A DNA stretch of 64,000 nt, from NCBI RefSeq assembly GCF_010669125.1, contig NZ_CP048630.1:1302001-1366000 (forward strand). Direction: 5' to 3'. Within the stretch, counting starts at the first letter, position 1; each line of letters begins with the position of its first letter. The stretch is from Ancylobacter pratisalsi. GTDB taxonomy: Bacteria > Pseudomonadota > Alphaproteobacteria > Rhizobiales > Xanthobacteraceae. The notes beneath the pieces were generated by a model. It saw only the letters and a program-made list of their open reading frames with translations, ran no database searches and was not told the DNA's origin. Below are positions 36,282 through 46,059 of the stretch, one piece after another. Position numbers and translations under genes: made by a program.

Positions 36282-38765
36282 TCAGCGGCGGAAGCCGCCA
36301 CCGCCGTGGAAGCCACCACCGCCACCAAAGCCGTGGAAACCGCCGCCGCCAAAGTTGCCGCGGAAGCCGTCCCGACCCGCGAAGTCCCCGCCACCATGAA
36401 AGTCGTCGAAGCCGCCGGCGCGGGCGAAATTGTCCACCCGCTCGTCACCCAGCTGCTGGAAATTGCGCTGCTGGTTCAGGCGGTCGATCTGGCCGGGGTC
36501 GCTGTCGCCGCGCCAGCCGTCAATGGTCTGGTGCTGCCAGCCATTCGACCGGTCATACTGATGAATGCTGCCATCATGGTCGGTGTAGATATTGCCGTCG
36601 TTCCACGCCACGCCGTTGCCGGTGTGCGCGTTGCCGGCGACGCCGCGACTGTCGACGTTGAGGTGACCGTCATCGGCGGACACGCCGGTCTCCGAGGCGT
36701 GGCCAAAGCCTGTGGTCGGGTTGTAGCGCGCCGACTGGCGACCCGCGTCGAAATTGCCGCTGTCGACATTGCCGACCACGCCCGAGCGGGCGGCGCCACG
36801 CGCACCGGTCGCCGGATTGTAGTAGCTGCCCTCGCGCCCACCGGCGTAATTGCCGGTCCAGGGGTTGAAGGCCGCGCCCGAACGGCCCTGGAAGGCGGTG
36901 CCGCGCCCGGTAACGCCGCTGATGGAATTCGCGACGCCTTCATTGCCGGTCCAGGGGTTATAGCCCCAGGCGTGGTTGATGGTCGCGTTGCCGCCCCAGC
37001 GGCCATAGAGGTTGGTCTGGTCGACATTGACGCCGGCCCAGGGGCCACCCCACGGACCCGCCCCCCAATAGGGACCCCAATAAGGCCCCCACGCGCCCCA
37101 GTCATAGGCCGCGGCGAAGCCAAAGGCGAAGCCCCCGACCCAGCCAAAGGCGGCGTTGTAGCCATAGGTTGCCGGGCATCCGTACCAGTAGGAGCCGACA
37201 TAGCCGGGGCAGTCATAGCCGGTGCCGTAGACCACGGTGCCACCCGGCGCCAGCACGACACCCATATAGCCGGGCGTATAGCCGACCGTGACCACTTCGG
37301 GGGTCGAGGCGTAGACCCGCACATAGGTCACGTAGTGCAGCGGTGAGGTGACCGGAATGGTGTAGACCGCCGCCGGCACCACGTCCGTGACGAACCACGG
37401 CCCGTTCGGAGAACCGGCGACGAACCAGGCCCCCTGGAACAGGGCGTAATAGCGCGTCGGGTCGAGCATGATCACCGGCGTGCGGGTGTTCTCGGCGTAG
37501 CTCAGCACCGTGCCCTTTATCGGCACGAATTTCGGCGCGCCGCCGTCATATTGGATGGTCAGCCGGGTATCGCGCGAGATGGTTGCCGTCTGAGGCACCG
37601 TCGCGGCGATGGCCGCCTCCTTGGCCTGCGGCGTGCCGGGCACGGCCACCAGCGCGTTGGCCACCGGATCGGTCGGCGATATCTTGGGGAAGTCCGGCGG
37701 CAGGCTGGTGCCGGGCACAAAGCTCCAGGGCCCGGTGAGGCCGGCGCCACGGAACCAGCGGCCGGAAACCAGCACGTAATATTGGTTGTTCGAGGGGTCC
37801 ATCAGCACCGCATGGTCGGCATTGGCCATGCGCAGCAGCGAGGTACCGCCCACCGGCACCATTTGCGGGGCGCCGCCGGTGATCACCAGTTCAGCGGGAA
37901 CGGTCGAGGAGGCGATGGCGGGCGGAACAGCCGGCTTCTGGCCGCTCGCTGGCAGCATCGATTCAGCGGTCGATTCATAGTTCGCCATGCTTCCCGCCGC
38001 TTCGAGCGACGGGTTGGCAGCGGTGGTCACCACCCACGGCCCTTCGATCGACTTGGCGTCGTACCAGGTGCCGGCGGCCTGCAGATGATAGGCACCCGCC
38101 GCATCCACCAGGATGAGCGGATGGGTGTTGATCACCCGCTGAAAGCCGACGACGCCTTCAATCGGCTGGGTCACCGGCTTGCCGGCGACCAGCACGAGAA
38201 GAGTCGGCTTGTCGGCGAAGATGATCTTCGGCGGCGTGTTGTCGACCGGCTGCGCCAGTTCCTTGCCGAGTTCCTTGTTCGCGGCATAGCTCGTGAGCAG
38301 GCGGTCGAGCGCGACCGTCATGCCCTCCGGGGGAATATGCGCCTGCAGAGCGCTCATCACCGCCGTGTCCTGGGTCTTGTCGGTCGGGACGTCCACCGTG
38401 GAGATGGTGATGTTGCTGAGCTGGGCCAGCTTGGAAGGCTTGTCGACCGCGACGCGGGCGGTGAAATGGGCGATTCCGTAAGTGGGCGTGCCGTCCTTGG
38501 TGCCGATGGCAACAGCCGCGCGGCCGGCGAGCTGGTCGCCGTTCCATGTCTCGATCAGCGGCTGATACAGCTGCAGCTGCTTGTCGCCGAACTCAAAGGT
38601 CTTGGGCCAGGTCAGTGCCTTGGGAACCGCGGACGGCGCGGCGGTCTGCCCTGCCGTTGCGGCGGGCGGCGCCGGCTCCTGGGCGAGAGCTGGCGCGGCG
38701 ACAAGCGCCACGGTGGTCATGAGGACCGCCGCATGCGTGGCGAAGCGAAAACTGTGGCTGGGCAT
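36282..38765 (-). CDS. Large secreted repeat protein of unknown function
   Basis: Protein of 827 residues with a Sec signal (cleavage probably after APALA, residue 28). Three related blocks of about 65 residues (about 186-250, 291-355, 400-470) follow the pattern: hydrophobic strand, GaP, Gt, N, D, YY, G-WF or -WY, GPW. Next is an aromatic/Gly-rich segment (about 480-580, GYTPGYMGVVLAPGGTVVYG and WGPYWGPYWG). Then come NPWTGN/YNPxTG repeats (about 590-720) and a Gly/Phe/His-rich tail (last 60 residues). GAGGGG precedes the ATG. Similar proteins occur in Rhizobiales without known role; envelope or extracellular location is inferred. It lies alone, divergent from the thiE-like gene. Confidence 0.8.
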   Translation of the reverse strand: MPSHSFRFATHAAVLMTTVALVAAPALAQEPAPPAATAGQTAAPSAVPKALTWPKTFEFGDKQLQLYQPLIETWNGDQLAGRAAVAIGTKDGTPTYGIAHFTARVAVDKPSKLAQLSNITISTVDVPTDKTQDTAVMSALQAHIPPEGMTVALDRLLTSYAANKELGKELAQPVDNTPPKIIFADKPTLLVLVAGKPVTQPIEGVVGFQRVINTHPLILVDAAGAYHLQAAGTWYDAKSIEGPWVVTTAANPSLEAAGSMANYESTAESMLPASGQKPAVPPAIASSTVPAELVITGGAPQMVPVGGTSLLRMANADHAVLMDPSNNQYYVLVSGRWFRGAGLTGPWSFVPGTSLPPDFPKISPTDPVANALVAVPGTPQAKEAAIAATVPQTATISRDTRLTIQYDGGAPKFVPIKGTVLSYAENTRTPVIMLDPTRYYALFQGAWFVAGSPNGPWFVTDVVPAAVYTIPVTSPLHYVTYVRVYASTPEVVTVGYTPGYMGVVLAPGGTVVYGTGYDCPGYVGSYWYGCPATYGYNAAFGWVGGFAFGFAAAYDWGAWGPYWGPYWGAGPWGGPWAGVNVDQTNLYGRWGGNATINHAWGYNPWTGNEGVANSISGVTGRGTAFQGRSGAAFNPWTGNYAGGREGSYYNPATGARGAARSGVVGNVDSGNFDAGRQSARYNPTTGFGHASETGVSADDGHLNVDSRGVAGNAHTGNGVAWNDGNIYTDHDGSIHQYDRSNGWQHQTIDGWRGDSDPGQIDRLNQQRNFQQLGDERVDNFARAGGFDDFHGGGDFAGRDGFRGNFGGGGFHGFGGGGGFHGGGGFRR

Positions 38766-39017
38766 GTTTCCCCTCGAATGGCGTCGCTGACCGACGACAG
38801 GCCGGCCGACGGGCGCGCCAGGAAGTCTTGGCGTCGACGAACGACACTCCAACACTTACCACCTCGCGCCATCCGGGGTGAAGCATGGCGGACGTCGGGA
38901 TCGCGCCGTATTGACCCCATCGAGAATGAAATCCTAACGGTGCTGGACCGCGCCGCCATCGACCGTTAGATGAAGTTCCGTTGCGAAGGCGCCGCGCTTT
39001 CGCCGCCATCCTGCGAC

Positions 39018-39701
39018 ATGGCTCCCCTTATGTCTCGATCCCGCCCCGAACCTCAACGCCCCGCGCCCCGCCTCTATCTGCTCGTGCCTGCTACAGGCGA
39101 CGCAGAGGAAATCGCGCGGCTGACCGATGCCGTCGGCCGCGCCGGAGGCGAGGTGGATATCGCTGCCGTGCTGCTGCGCGCGGATCCATCCCCCGCTGCC
39201 GACGCGAACGGGGACGTGCTCTCCGAGCGCCTGCGCCCGCTCGTCGCGGCGTGCCATGCCATTGACGCGGCCTGCCTCATTGAGGGCAACACCGCGCTGG
39301 CCGGCGCGCTTGAAGCCGATGGCGCCCATCTCGACGGGCTGGCCGCGCTTCGGGCGGCGCTCCCTGTCCTCCGCCCGCACGGCATCGCCGGCATGGGCGG
39401 CATCCGCAGCAAGCACGACGCGATGAGCGCGGGCGAGGCCGGTGCGGACTATGTGATGTTCGGCGAACCGGACCTCAGCGGGCGACGCCCCGCTTTTGAC
39501 ACCACGCTGGAGCGCACCGACTGGTGGGCGCAGCTCTTCGAACCGCCTTGCGTGGCCTATGCCGGCACGCTGGAGGAGGTCTCCACGCTGGTCGCGGCCG
39601 GCGCGGACTTCATCGCCGTCGATACCCTCGTGCTCGACGATCCCGTTGCAGGCGCACGCGCGATAGCGGCCCGTCTCGGCGGCGAGATGGCAGCCGGCTG
39701 A
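39018..39701 (+). CDS. ThiE-like TIM-barrel protein (probably not a functional thiamine-phosphate synthase)
   Basis: Protein of about 227 residues with the ThiE/TenI fold pattern: GAHLDG, GIRSKHDAMSAGEAGADYVMFGEP and a final phosphate-loop-like AGADFIAVDTLV. The diphosphate-binding QxRxK and NDRxD motifs of true thiamine-phosphate synthases are replaced (ADPSP; EGNTAL). It may have another ligand. The start is uncertain (ATG at 39018 or 39030, neither with a Shine-Dalgarno). Its TGA overlaps the ATG of the Sel1 gene, so the two are coupled. No TPP riboswitch is visible upstream. Confidence 0.75.
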   Translation: MAPLMSRSRPEPQRPAPRLYLLVPATGDAEEIARLTDAVGRAGGEVDIAAVLLRADPSPAADANGDVLSERLRPLVAACHAIDAACLIEGNTALAGALEADGAHLDGLAALRAALPVLRPHGIAGMGGIRSKHDAMSAGEAGADYVMFGEPDLSGRRPAFDTTLERTDWWAQLFEPPCVAYAGTLEEVSTLVAAGADFIAVDTLVLDDPVAGARAIAARLGGEMAAG

Positions 39702-40741
39702 TGGCGATGCCGCACCGCAGACCCGGAAGGCTGCCGTTCCAAGGCACGCCGGCCGCTCTCGTGCTCCTGATCCTGATCGGCGGCTGGATGCCTGCTGCAT
39801 ACGCACAGGCGCCCGGCGTCGAGCCTCTTGGCCCCAGCACCGGCGCGACGCCGACCAAGGCCCCCGCCTCGATTACGCTGACGCCAAGCGGCAAGCGCGG
39901 CCCCGCGCCCACGCCCGACCCCGCCTACGCCGCCTATCAGCGCGGCCACTTCCGGACCGCCCTCGATCTCGCCGTCAAGCGCGCCAACACCACGGGCGAC
40001 CCGGTGGCCATGGTGCTGGCCGGCGAGTTGCTCTCGATCGGCTATGGCGTGCCTCAGGATCCGGCCGCCGCGCGCGCCTGGTTCGAGGCCGCCGCCGCCA
40101 AGGGCAATTCCGATGCGCTGTTCACGCTCGGCGCGTGGAAGATGGAACAGCCCTCCACCCAGCGGAAGGACGAGGCGGTCGCCCTGTTTCGCCAGTCGGC
40201 GGAAAAGGGCAACTCGGCGGCGGCCTATAATCTTGGTCTGGTCTATCTTCAGGGCCTCGTGGCACCGAAGGAACCCGCCCTCGCCGCCGAGTGGTTCCGC
40301 CGTGCCGCGAATCTGGACCAGGTGGACGCGATCTACGCGCTGGCGACGCTCTATCGGGACGGCAACGGCGTTCCCCAGGACCGGCTCGAAACCTCGCGCC
40401 TGCTGTATCGCGCTTCCGAGCTTGGCAATGTGGTGGCCACCACCGAACTCGCCATCATGGTGTTCAACGGCGACGGCGTCCCCAAGGACGAGGAGCGCGC
40501 CGCCGCGCTGTTCCGCAAGGCCGCGCTCGCGGGCAACGCGATCGCCCAGAACCGCTACGCCCGCATCCTGTCCGCCGGGCGCGGCGTGCCGCAGGACAAG
40601 GTTGCGGCCGCGACCTGGCACATGATGGCCAAGGCCCAGAAGCTTGACGATCCGATGCTCGACAAGCTGGTCGCCTCGCTCACGCCCGAGGAGCGCACCG
40701 AGGCGGAAAGCCGTGCAAAGCTGTGGCTGTCGCCACCGTGA
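39701..40741 (+). CDS. Secreted Sel1-repeat protein
   Basis: Protein of 346 residues with an N-terminal signal or anchor (LPFQGTPAALVLLILIGGWM, cleavage after AYA), a Pro/Thr linker, and about six Sel1/TPR-like repeats (about 85-320) such as GNSAAAYNLGLVYLQGLVAPKEPALAAEWFRRAA. Sel1 proteins act as periplasmic scaffolds. It is translationally coupled to the ThiE-like gene and followed by the EAL protein on the same strand, suggesting a shared function at the envelope (inference). Confidence 0.85.
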   Translation: MAMPHRRPGRLPFQGTPAALVLLILIGGWMPAAYAQAPGVEPLGPSTGATPTKAPASITLTPSGKRGPAPTPDPAYAAYQRGHFRTALDLAVKRANTTGDPVAMVLAGELLSIGYGVPQDPAAARAWFEAAAAKGNSDALFTLGAWKMEQPSTQRKDEAVALFRQSAEKGNSAAAYNLGLVYLQGLVAPKEPALAAEWFRRAANLDQVDAIYALATLYRDGNGVPQDRLETSRLLYRASELGNVVATTELAIMVFNGDGVPKDEERAAALFRKAALAGNAIAQNRYARILSAGRGVPQDKVAAATWHMMAKAQKLDDPMLDKLVASLTPEERTEAESRAKLWLSPP

Positions 40742-41006
40742 CGTGAACCTTGCCCCAAATGCTTCACGATTAGGTCCGATGGTGCATTCTTCGACCTTCC
40801 GGACATGGGGCCGGCGGGCGGATTTGCTGTCGTGTCTTGCTCACGCGGCGCCGCGCCGTTACTCATCTCAACGCGTCGCCGAAGGGAGCCGGCGGTCGCG
40901 GCTCCTGCACAAGATCAGAGGACTCCGTTTGGCTACCGTCCGTCGCCTCCTGCCCTTCCTGCCGGACCTGCCGACGGGCTTCGGCGTGCACGCCCGAGCG
41001 TGGCGC

Positions 41007-44000
41007 ATGAACACGCGTGCCGCAGATACCTATGGCCCGCGCGGCGTGCGCCGTCTGATGGCACTGTTTGCCCTCCTCCTCGCCTTCCTGCTGCCCGCAA
41101 CACCGGGATTTGCGCTGGACGCGGTGGCGGTTCGGCTTGAGGCGCTGGTGGTGGATCTCGCGCCGGCGATCGAGCGCCACACCAGCGAGACCGACCGCAT
41201 CCAGATATCCACCGTTCCGGGGGCCGACGGCATCGTGCGGCGGATCGAGGTGCGCTCGGTCGTGCCAGGGCCCGACGGCAGCAAATGGGCGGTGTTCGCC
41301 CTCGCCAACAACACCGACGAGCAGGTCGACCGCCTCATCGTCGCGCCGCATTACCGCATGGTGGGTTCTGGCGTGTTCTGGCCGGACCTCGGAAACCGGC
41401 GCATCGTCAACATCACCGCCAGCCAGGGCTTCCGCCCGGAACGCCAGAACGATCCGGACGCGGACGTGTTTCTCATCACGCTGGACCCCGGCACCACAGT
41501 GACGCTGGTTGCCGAGCTTGGCGATGCGGACCTGCCCCAGCTCTATCTTTGGGAACCGGAAGCCTACAAGGACAAGGTCAACTCCTTCACCCTTTACAAC
41601 GGCATCGTCATCGGCATCGCCGGACTGCTGGCGCTCTTCCTCACCATCCTGTTCGTGGTGAAGGGCAGCGCCATGTTCCCGGCGGCGGCCGCCCTCGCCT
41701 GGGCGGTGCTCGGCTATATCGGCCTGGATTTCGGCTTCTGGTCGAAGGTGTTCGGCATATCGCCGCTGGCCCAGCAATTCTGGCGGGCGGCGGGCGAGGC
41801 GATTCTGGCGGCGACGCTGGTGGTGTTCCTGTTCGCCTATCTCAACCTGAACCGATGGCATGTGCGCTACGGGCACATTGCCGCCGGCTGGCTGGTGTTC
41901 CTCGCCGCCCTCGTCGGCCTCGCCCTGATCGACCCCTCGGCCGCCGCCGGCATCGCGCGCCCCTCGCTGCTGGTGATCTCGTTCATGGGCTTTGGCGTGG
42001 TGATGTGGCTCGCGCTGCATCGTTATGACCGCGCAGTGCTGATCATCCCGACCCTGTTCCTTCTGGTGGTGTGGGTCATCACGGCGGGAATGGCGGTCTC
42101 CGGCCATATCGGCAACGACCTCGTCGCCCCTGCTCTTCTCGGCGGTCTGGTCCTCATCGTCATGCTGATCGGCTTCACCGTCATGCAGCACGCCTTCGCC
42201 GGCATCGGCTCGGTGGCGGGCAGCGCGCAGGAGCTGGAGCGCCGCGCGCTCGCGGTGGCGGGCTCGGGCAACATCGTATGGGACTGGGACGTCGACACCG
42301 ACCGCATCCATGTCAGCCCCGAAGCCGAGCTGCTTCTGGGCCTCAAGCATGGAACGCTGGAGACCGAGGCCGCCGGGTGGCTGGACATCATCCATCCCGG
42401 CGATCGAGACCGCTTTCGCGCCACGCTGGACGGGCTTCTGGACCAGCGCCGCGGGCGCATCGACCAGGATTTTCGCCTGCGCGCCCATGACGGGCACTAT
42501 CTGTGGTTCAACCTGCGCGCCCGACCCGTGGTGGGCACGGATGGCGAGGTGGTGCGCTGCATCGGCACGCTGTCAGACGTCACGGAGAGCCGTACCGCCG
42601 AAGAGCGCATGCTCTATGACGCGGTGCACGACAACCTGACCGGCCTGCCCAACCGCGAACTCTTCCTCGACCGCCTGACCTCGGCCAACGGTTTTTCCCG
42701 CGCGGACGATACCCTGCGGCCGACGATCATGCTGATCGACCTCGATCGCTTCAAGCAGGTGAACGCCAGCCTTGGCATGCCGGCCGGCGACTCCATCCTG
42801 CTCACCGTGGCCCGGCGTCTGATGCGGCTGACCAAGCAGCAGGATACGCTGGCACGACTGGGTAGCGACCATTTCGCCCTGATCCTGCTCTCCGAGCGCG
42901 ACCCGGAGCGAATCACCGCCTTCGCCGACACATTGCGCCGTACGCTGCGCGCGCCGATCACCTTCGGCGACCGGGAGATCTTCATCACTGCCTCGATCGG
43001 CCTTGTCCTCGCCGACGGGCAGAAGCGCTCGCCCAACGAAATGCTGAAGGATGCCGAGCTGGCGATGTACTTTGCCAAGCGCGTGGGCGGCGACCGCATT
43101 GAGGTGTTCCGGCCCAGCATGCGCACCCACAAGCTCGACCGGCTGACCATGGAAGAGGACCTGCGCCAGGCGCTGGAGCGCGGCGAAATCAGCGTCGTCT
43201 ACCAACCGGTCGTGGATCTGGCGACCCGTGCCGTCTCCGGCTTCGAGGCCATGACGCGCTGGCAGCATCCCACATTGGGCACGCTCGGCCCCGACGACTT
43301 CCTTTCCGTCGCCGAAGATAGCGGGCTGGTTGTCGATCTCGGCCTCTTCCTGCTGGACAGCGCGGCGCGCCAGCTGGGCGGCTGGCAGCGCTCATCGCGC
43401 AGCGAGCCGATCTTCGTGTCGGTCAACATCTCCTCGCGCCAGATGCTTCGCCACGACCTGCTGCAGGACATCAAGGCCGTGCTCGCCCGCAACGTCGTCG
43501 CGCCCGGCACGCTGAAACTGGAACTCGCCGAATCGCTGGCGATGGAGAATCCGGAATACGCGGCCCAGATCCTGTCGCGGATGCGCGAGCTTGGCGCCGG
43601 CCTGTCGCTGGACGATTTCGGCACCGGCTATTCCTCGCTGGCCTATCTGCAGCGCTTTCCTTTCGACACCATCAAGGTCGACCGCACCTTCATGAAAGCG
43701 CTGGGTCGCAATGGGAACAAGGCGCAGCGCCCCATCATCCTTCGGACCATCATCAACATGGCCCATGATCTGGGCATGGACATCGTCGCCGAAGGCATCG
43801 AGACCGAGCAGGCCGCGGCCGCGCTTGGCAAACTGGGCTGCCGCTATGGCCAAGGCCGGCTGTTCGGCGAGCCGGTGAGCGCAGAGGAAGCGCGCAAGCT
43901 GATCAACGCCGACGCGGCTCCCCCCTCGCTGATCGAGCGCGGGCGCCAGCTCTCGCGTGCGGCCGCCCGCGGGGTGACGCGCGCCGCACCGCGCACCGCG

Positions 44001-44234
44001 CCGCAGGAGGGCGAGGCAGACAAGAACGGCGACGCGCAGACCAGCGCCGGCGCGCCGGCTGCCGGTCAGGCTGCGGCGGCCCCGCCGAAGGCCAAGCCCC
44101 CACGTCCGCCTGCCGACAAGCCAGCTGAACCCGCCGCACGGACGAACGCCGACGCCGAAGAGCCGGCCGCCAGCGGATCGGCATCGATGCCGCCGGCCAG
44201 CCCTGTCATGGCGCCGTCCAAGCCGGCGTCCTGA
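41007..44234 (+). CDS. 7TM-PAS-GGDEF-EAL signalling protein
   Basis: Protein of about 1075 residues: signal/TM1, periplasmic sensor (about 35-185), seven closely spaced TMs (about 190-400), PAS domain (about 410-530, WDWDVDTDRIHVSPEAE), GGDEF (about 540-700), EAL (about 710-960) and an Ala/Pro-rich tail (last 100). The GGDEF signature is degenerate (RLGSDHFALI), so cyclase activity is unlikely. The EAL motif reads EAM but acidic residues in ELAES, DDFGTGYSSL and AEGIET remain, so c-di-GMP hydrolysis is possible. Start: ATG at 41007; a TTG at 40929 with AGAGGA upstream and an ATG near 41058 are alternatives. Confidence 0.85.
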   Translation: MNTRAADTYGPRGVRRLMALFALLLAFLLPATPGFALDAVAVRLEALVVDLAPAIERHTSETDRIQISTVPGADGIVRRIEVRSVVPGPDGSKWAVFALANNTDEQVDRLIVAPHYRMVGSGVFWPDLGNRRIVNITASQGFRPERQNDPDADVFLITLDPGTTVTLVAELGDADLPQLYLWEPEAYKDKVNSFTLYNGIVIGIAGLLALFLTILFVVKGSAMFPAAAALAWAVLGYIGLDFGFWSKVFGISPLAQQFWRAAGEAILAATLVVFLFAYLNLNRWHVRYGHIAAGWLVFLAALVGLALIDPSAAAGIARPSLLVISFMGFGVVMWLALHRYDRAVLIIPTLFLLVVWVITAGMAVSGHIGNDLVAPALLGGLVLIVMLIGFTVMQHAFAGIGSVAGSAQELERRALAVAGSGNIVWDWDVDTDRIHVSPEAELLLGLKHGTLETEAAGWLDIIHPGDRDRFRATLDGLLDQRRGRIDQDFRLRAHDGHYLWFNLRARPVVGTDGEVVRCIGTLSDVTESRTAEERMLYDAVHDNLTGLPNRELFLDRLTSANGFSRADDTLRPTIMLIDLDRFKQVNASLGMPAGDSILLTVARRLMRLTKQQDTLARLGSDHFALILLSERDPERITAFADTLRRTLRAPITFGDREIFITASIGLVLADGQKRSPNEMLKDAELAMYFAKRVGGDRIEVFRPSMRTHKLDRLTMEEDLRQALERGEISVVYQPVVDLATRAVSGFEAMTRWQHPTLGTLGPDDFLSVAEDSGLVVDLGLFLLDSAARQLGGWQRSSRSEPIFVSVNISSRQMLRHDLLQDIKAVLARNVVAPGTLKLELAESLAMENPEYAAQILSRMRELGAGLSLDDFGTGYSSLAYLQRFPFDTIKVDRTFMKALGRNGNKAQRPIILRTIINMAHDLGMDIVAEGIETEQAAAALGKLGCRYGQGRLFGEPVSAEEARKLINADAAPPSLIERGRQLSRAAARGVTRAAPRTAPQEGEADKNGDAQTSAGAPAAGQAAAAPPKAKPPRPPADKPAEPAARTNADAEEPAASGSASMPPASPVMAPSKPAS

Positions 44235-44299
44235 CAGCCTTTCCGCGCGGCTATTCTGGAGATAGAGGGCACAGGACCGGCCAACGCAGGGATAGCGCG

Positions 44300-44926
44300 T
44301 CAGGCGTGGCCGGATTCGGAAGACAGCATTCCCGGATCAATGCCGATCTTGCGCAGCGCATGGTCGTATTTGGCGTCGGTATCGGTACCGAACACCAGCG
44401 AACTATCCGCCGGGCAGTGCAGCCAGCCATTCTGCTGGATCTCATTCTCCAGCTGGCCGGGCGCCCAGCCCGCATAGCCCAGCGCCAGCACCGCGCTGGC
44501 CGGACCGCCACCGGCGGCGATCGCCTTCAAAATATCGAGCGTCGCCGTCAGACATATGCCGTCATCAATCGGCAGCGTCGAATCCTGGATGAAAAAATCG
44601 GCGCTGTGCAGCACGAAGCCGCGTCCGGTCTCCACCGGTCCGCCGCGCAGCACCGTCACGCCGCCGGCGCCGCTCGGCAAGTGAATCCGCTCGTCCTGCG
44701 GAATGACGTCAAGCTGCACCAGAAGATCAGTGAATTTGATATGGCTCGCCGGCTGGTTGACGATGATGCCCATCGCTCCCTCGGGCGAGTGGGCACACAC
44801 ATAGATGACAGCCCGGGCAAAACGCTCGTCGCGCATGCCGGGCATGGCGACGAGCATCTGCCCGTCAAGAAAGGTTCCGGGCGTATCGCCAGCAGAACCT
44901 TCATCACTTCCTCGTCCCATCCACAT
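44300..44926 (-). CDS. YqgE/AlgH family protein
   Basis: Protein of about 208 residues with the family pattern: [41 protein letters not shown] near the N terminus, [14 protein letters not shown], and [17 protein letters not shown]. AlgH/YqgE proteins are widespread with no firm biochemical role. The start is ambiguous (ATG 44926 or 44920); no clear Shine-Dalgarno. It is convergent with the EAL gene and divergent from the DsbD-N-like gene. Confidence 0.9.
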   Translation of the reverse strand: MWMGRGSDEGSAGDTPGTFLDGQMLVAMPGMRDERFARAVIYVCAHSPEGAMGIIVNQPASHIKFTDLLVQLDVIPQDERIHLPSGAGGVTVLRGGPVETGRGFVLHSADFFIQDSTLPIDDGICLTATLDILKAIAAGGGPASAVLALGYAGWAPGQLENEIQQNGWLHCPADSSLVFGTDTDAKYDHALRKIGIDPGMLSSESGHA

Positions 44927-45054
44927 GACCGGAAGCGTAAACCCAAGCTGTGCATTTTCAACCCCGCTCCCGCCTGGGCGCGCGACGCACGGCAAGGGCT
45001 CACACGAAAGTGCGGCCGCCGGGGTTTCGCGCACGGGCCGAAGAGGCTATCGCC

Positions 45055-45906
45055 ATGATCATGCATCGCAGCCTGCCCATTATCGCCACCCTGCTCGCCA
45101 CCGCCTCGTTCGGGCCGCTCACGGCCGGAGGGGCCCAGGCGGAAACCGCGTCCGAGTGGTCCGCACCAAGCGGCACGGCCGTGCGTCTGCTCGGCGGACC
45201 GACGGAAAATGGCGCGCGCACGGCCGGCGTCGAGATTCGCCTTACCCCCGGCTGGAAGACCTATTGGCGCTATCCCGGCGACAGCGGCGTGCCACCCCAT
45301 TTCGACTGGTCCGGTTCGGAAAATCTGGGTGCGGTAACCATTCGCTGGCCGGCACCGGTCCGCTTCGACGAGGGCGGAAGCTTCTCCGTCGGCTACAAGA
45401 AGGACGTCGTGATCCCGATCGAGGTCACGCCGGTCGACGCCTCCAAGCCTGTGACGCTACAGCTCGCCCTCGATTTCGCGGTCTGCGAGAAGATCTGCCA
45501 GCCGGCGAACGCCGCCGTGACGCTTGATCTTCCCGCCGGTGATGGCACGGCCTCCCCGACCCTCGCCGATGCGCTCGCCCATGTCCCGGTCCCCACGGCG
45601 ATCCGTTCTTCCGGGACACCGGCCGTCCGCAAAGTCGCGCTGGAAGACGTGAACGGCGAGCCGTCGATCCGCGTCGAAACCGCGGTCGGAGACGCCGATC
45701 ACGCCGATCTTTTCGTCGAAGGACCCGACGAAAGCTGGGCCCTGCCCCTCCCCACGCGCGAGAATGGCGCCGATGGCACGACGGTTTTCGTCCTGCCGGT
45801 CGATGGCGTGCCGAAGGGCGCGGACATCGCACGCACGCCGCTGCGCTTCACCCTGATCGACGGCCGCCGCGCAATCGAAGTTGAAGCGCCGCTTTCCGCA
45901 CGCTGA
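45055..45906 (+). CDS. Secreted protein with DsbD N-terminal-like domain
   Basis: Protein of 283 residues with a signal peptide (MIMHRSLPIIATLLATASFG, cleavage near GGAQA) and a thiol-domain resembling nDsbD: WKTYWRYPGDSGVPPHFDWSGSENL and CEKICQPANAAV (CxxxC, about residues 143-147). It lacks the membrane and thioredoxin parts of DsbD, so it would pass electrons or act as a periplasmic thiol protein. AGAGG lies 9 nt before the ATG. Confidence 0.85.
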   Translation: MIMHRSLPIIATLLATASFGPLTAGGAQAETASEWSAPSGTAVRLLGGPTENGARTAGVEIRLTPGWKTYWRYPGDSGVPPHFDWSGSENLGAVTIRWPAPVRFDEGGSFSVGYKKDVVIPIEVTPVDASKPVTLQLALDFAVCEKICQPANAAVTLDLPAGDGTASPTLADALAHVPVPTAIRSSGTPAVRKVALEDVNGEPSIRVETAVGDADHADLFVEGPDESWALPLPTRENGADGTTVFVLPVDGVPKGADIARTPLRFTLIDGRRAIEVEAPLSAR

Positions 45907-46059
45907 AGCGTCTTCCCGACACGCGGGAAATGACTATGCTACCGCGCGAGCGAGAGCGCGCAGCCCCTTGACCGTGATCGACGACATCGCGGTCGGGCGG
46001 GCTTTTGCGCGTAGCTCGACGTTCCACACGCAAAATCACCGCGCCGAAAGGAGACATCT

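Noticed and set aside
38766..39020. TPP riboswitch upstream of the ThiE-like gene
   Set aside because: No CUGAGA-type conserved core or matching stems in the 252-nt gap, and the protein itself lacks ThiE catalytic motifs.
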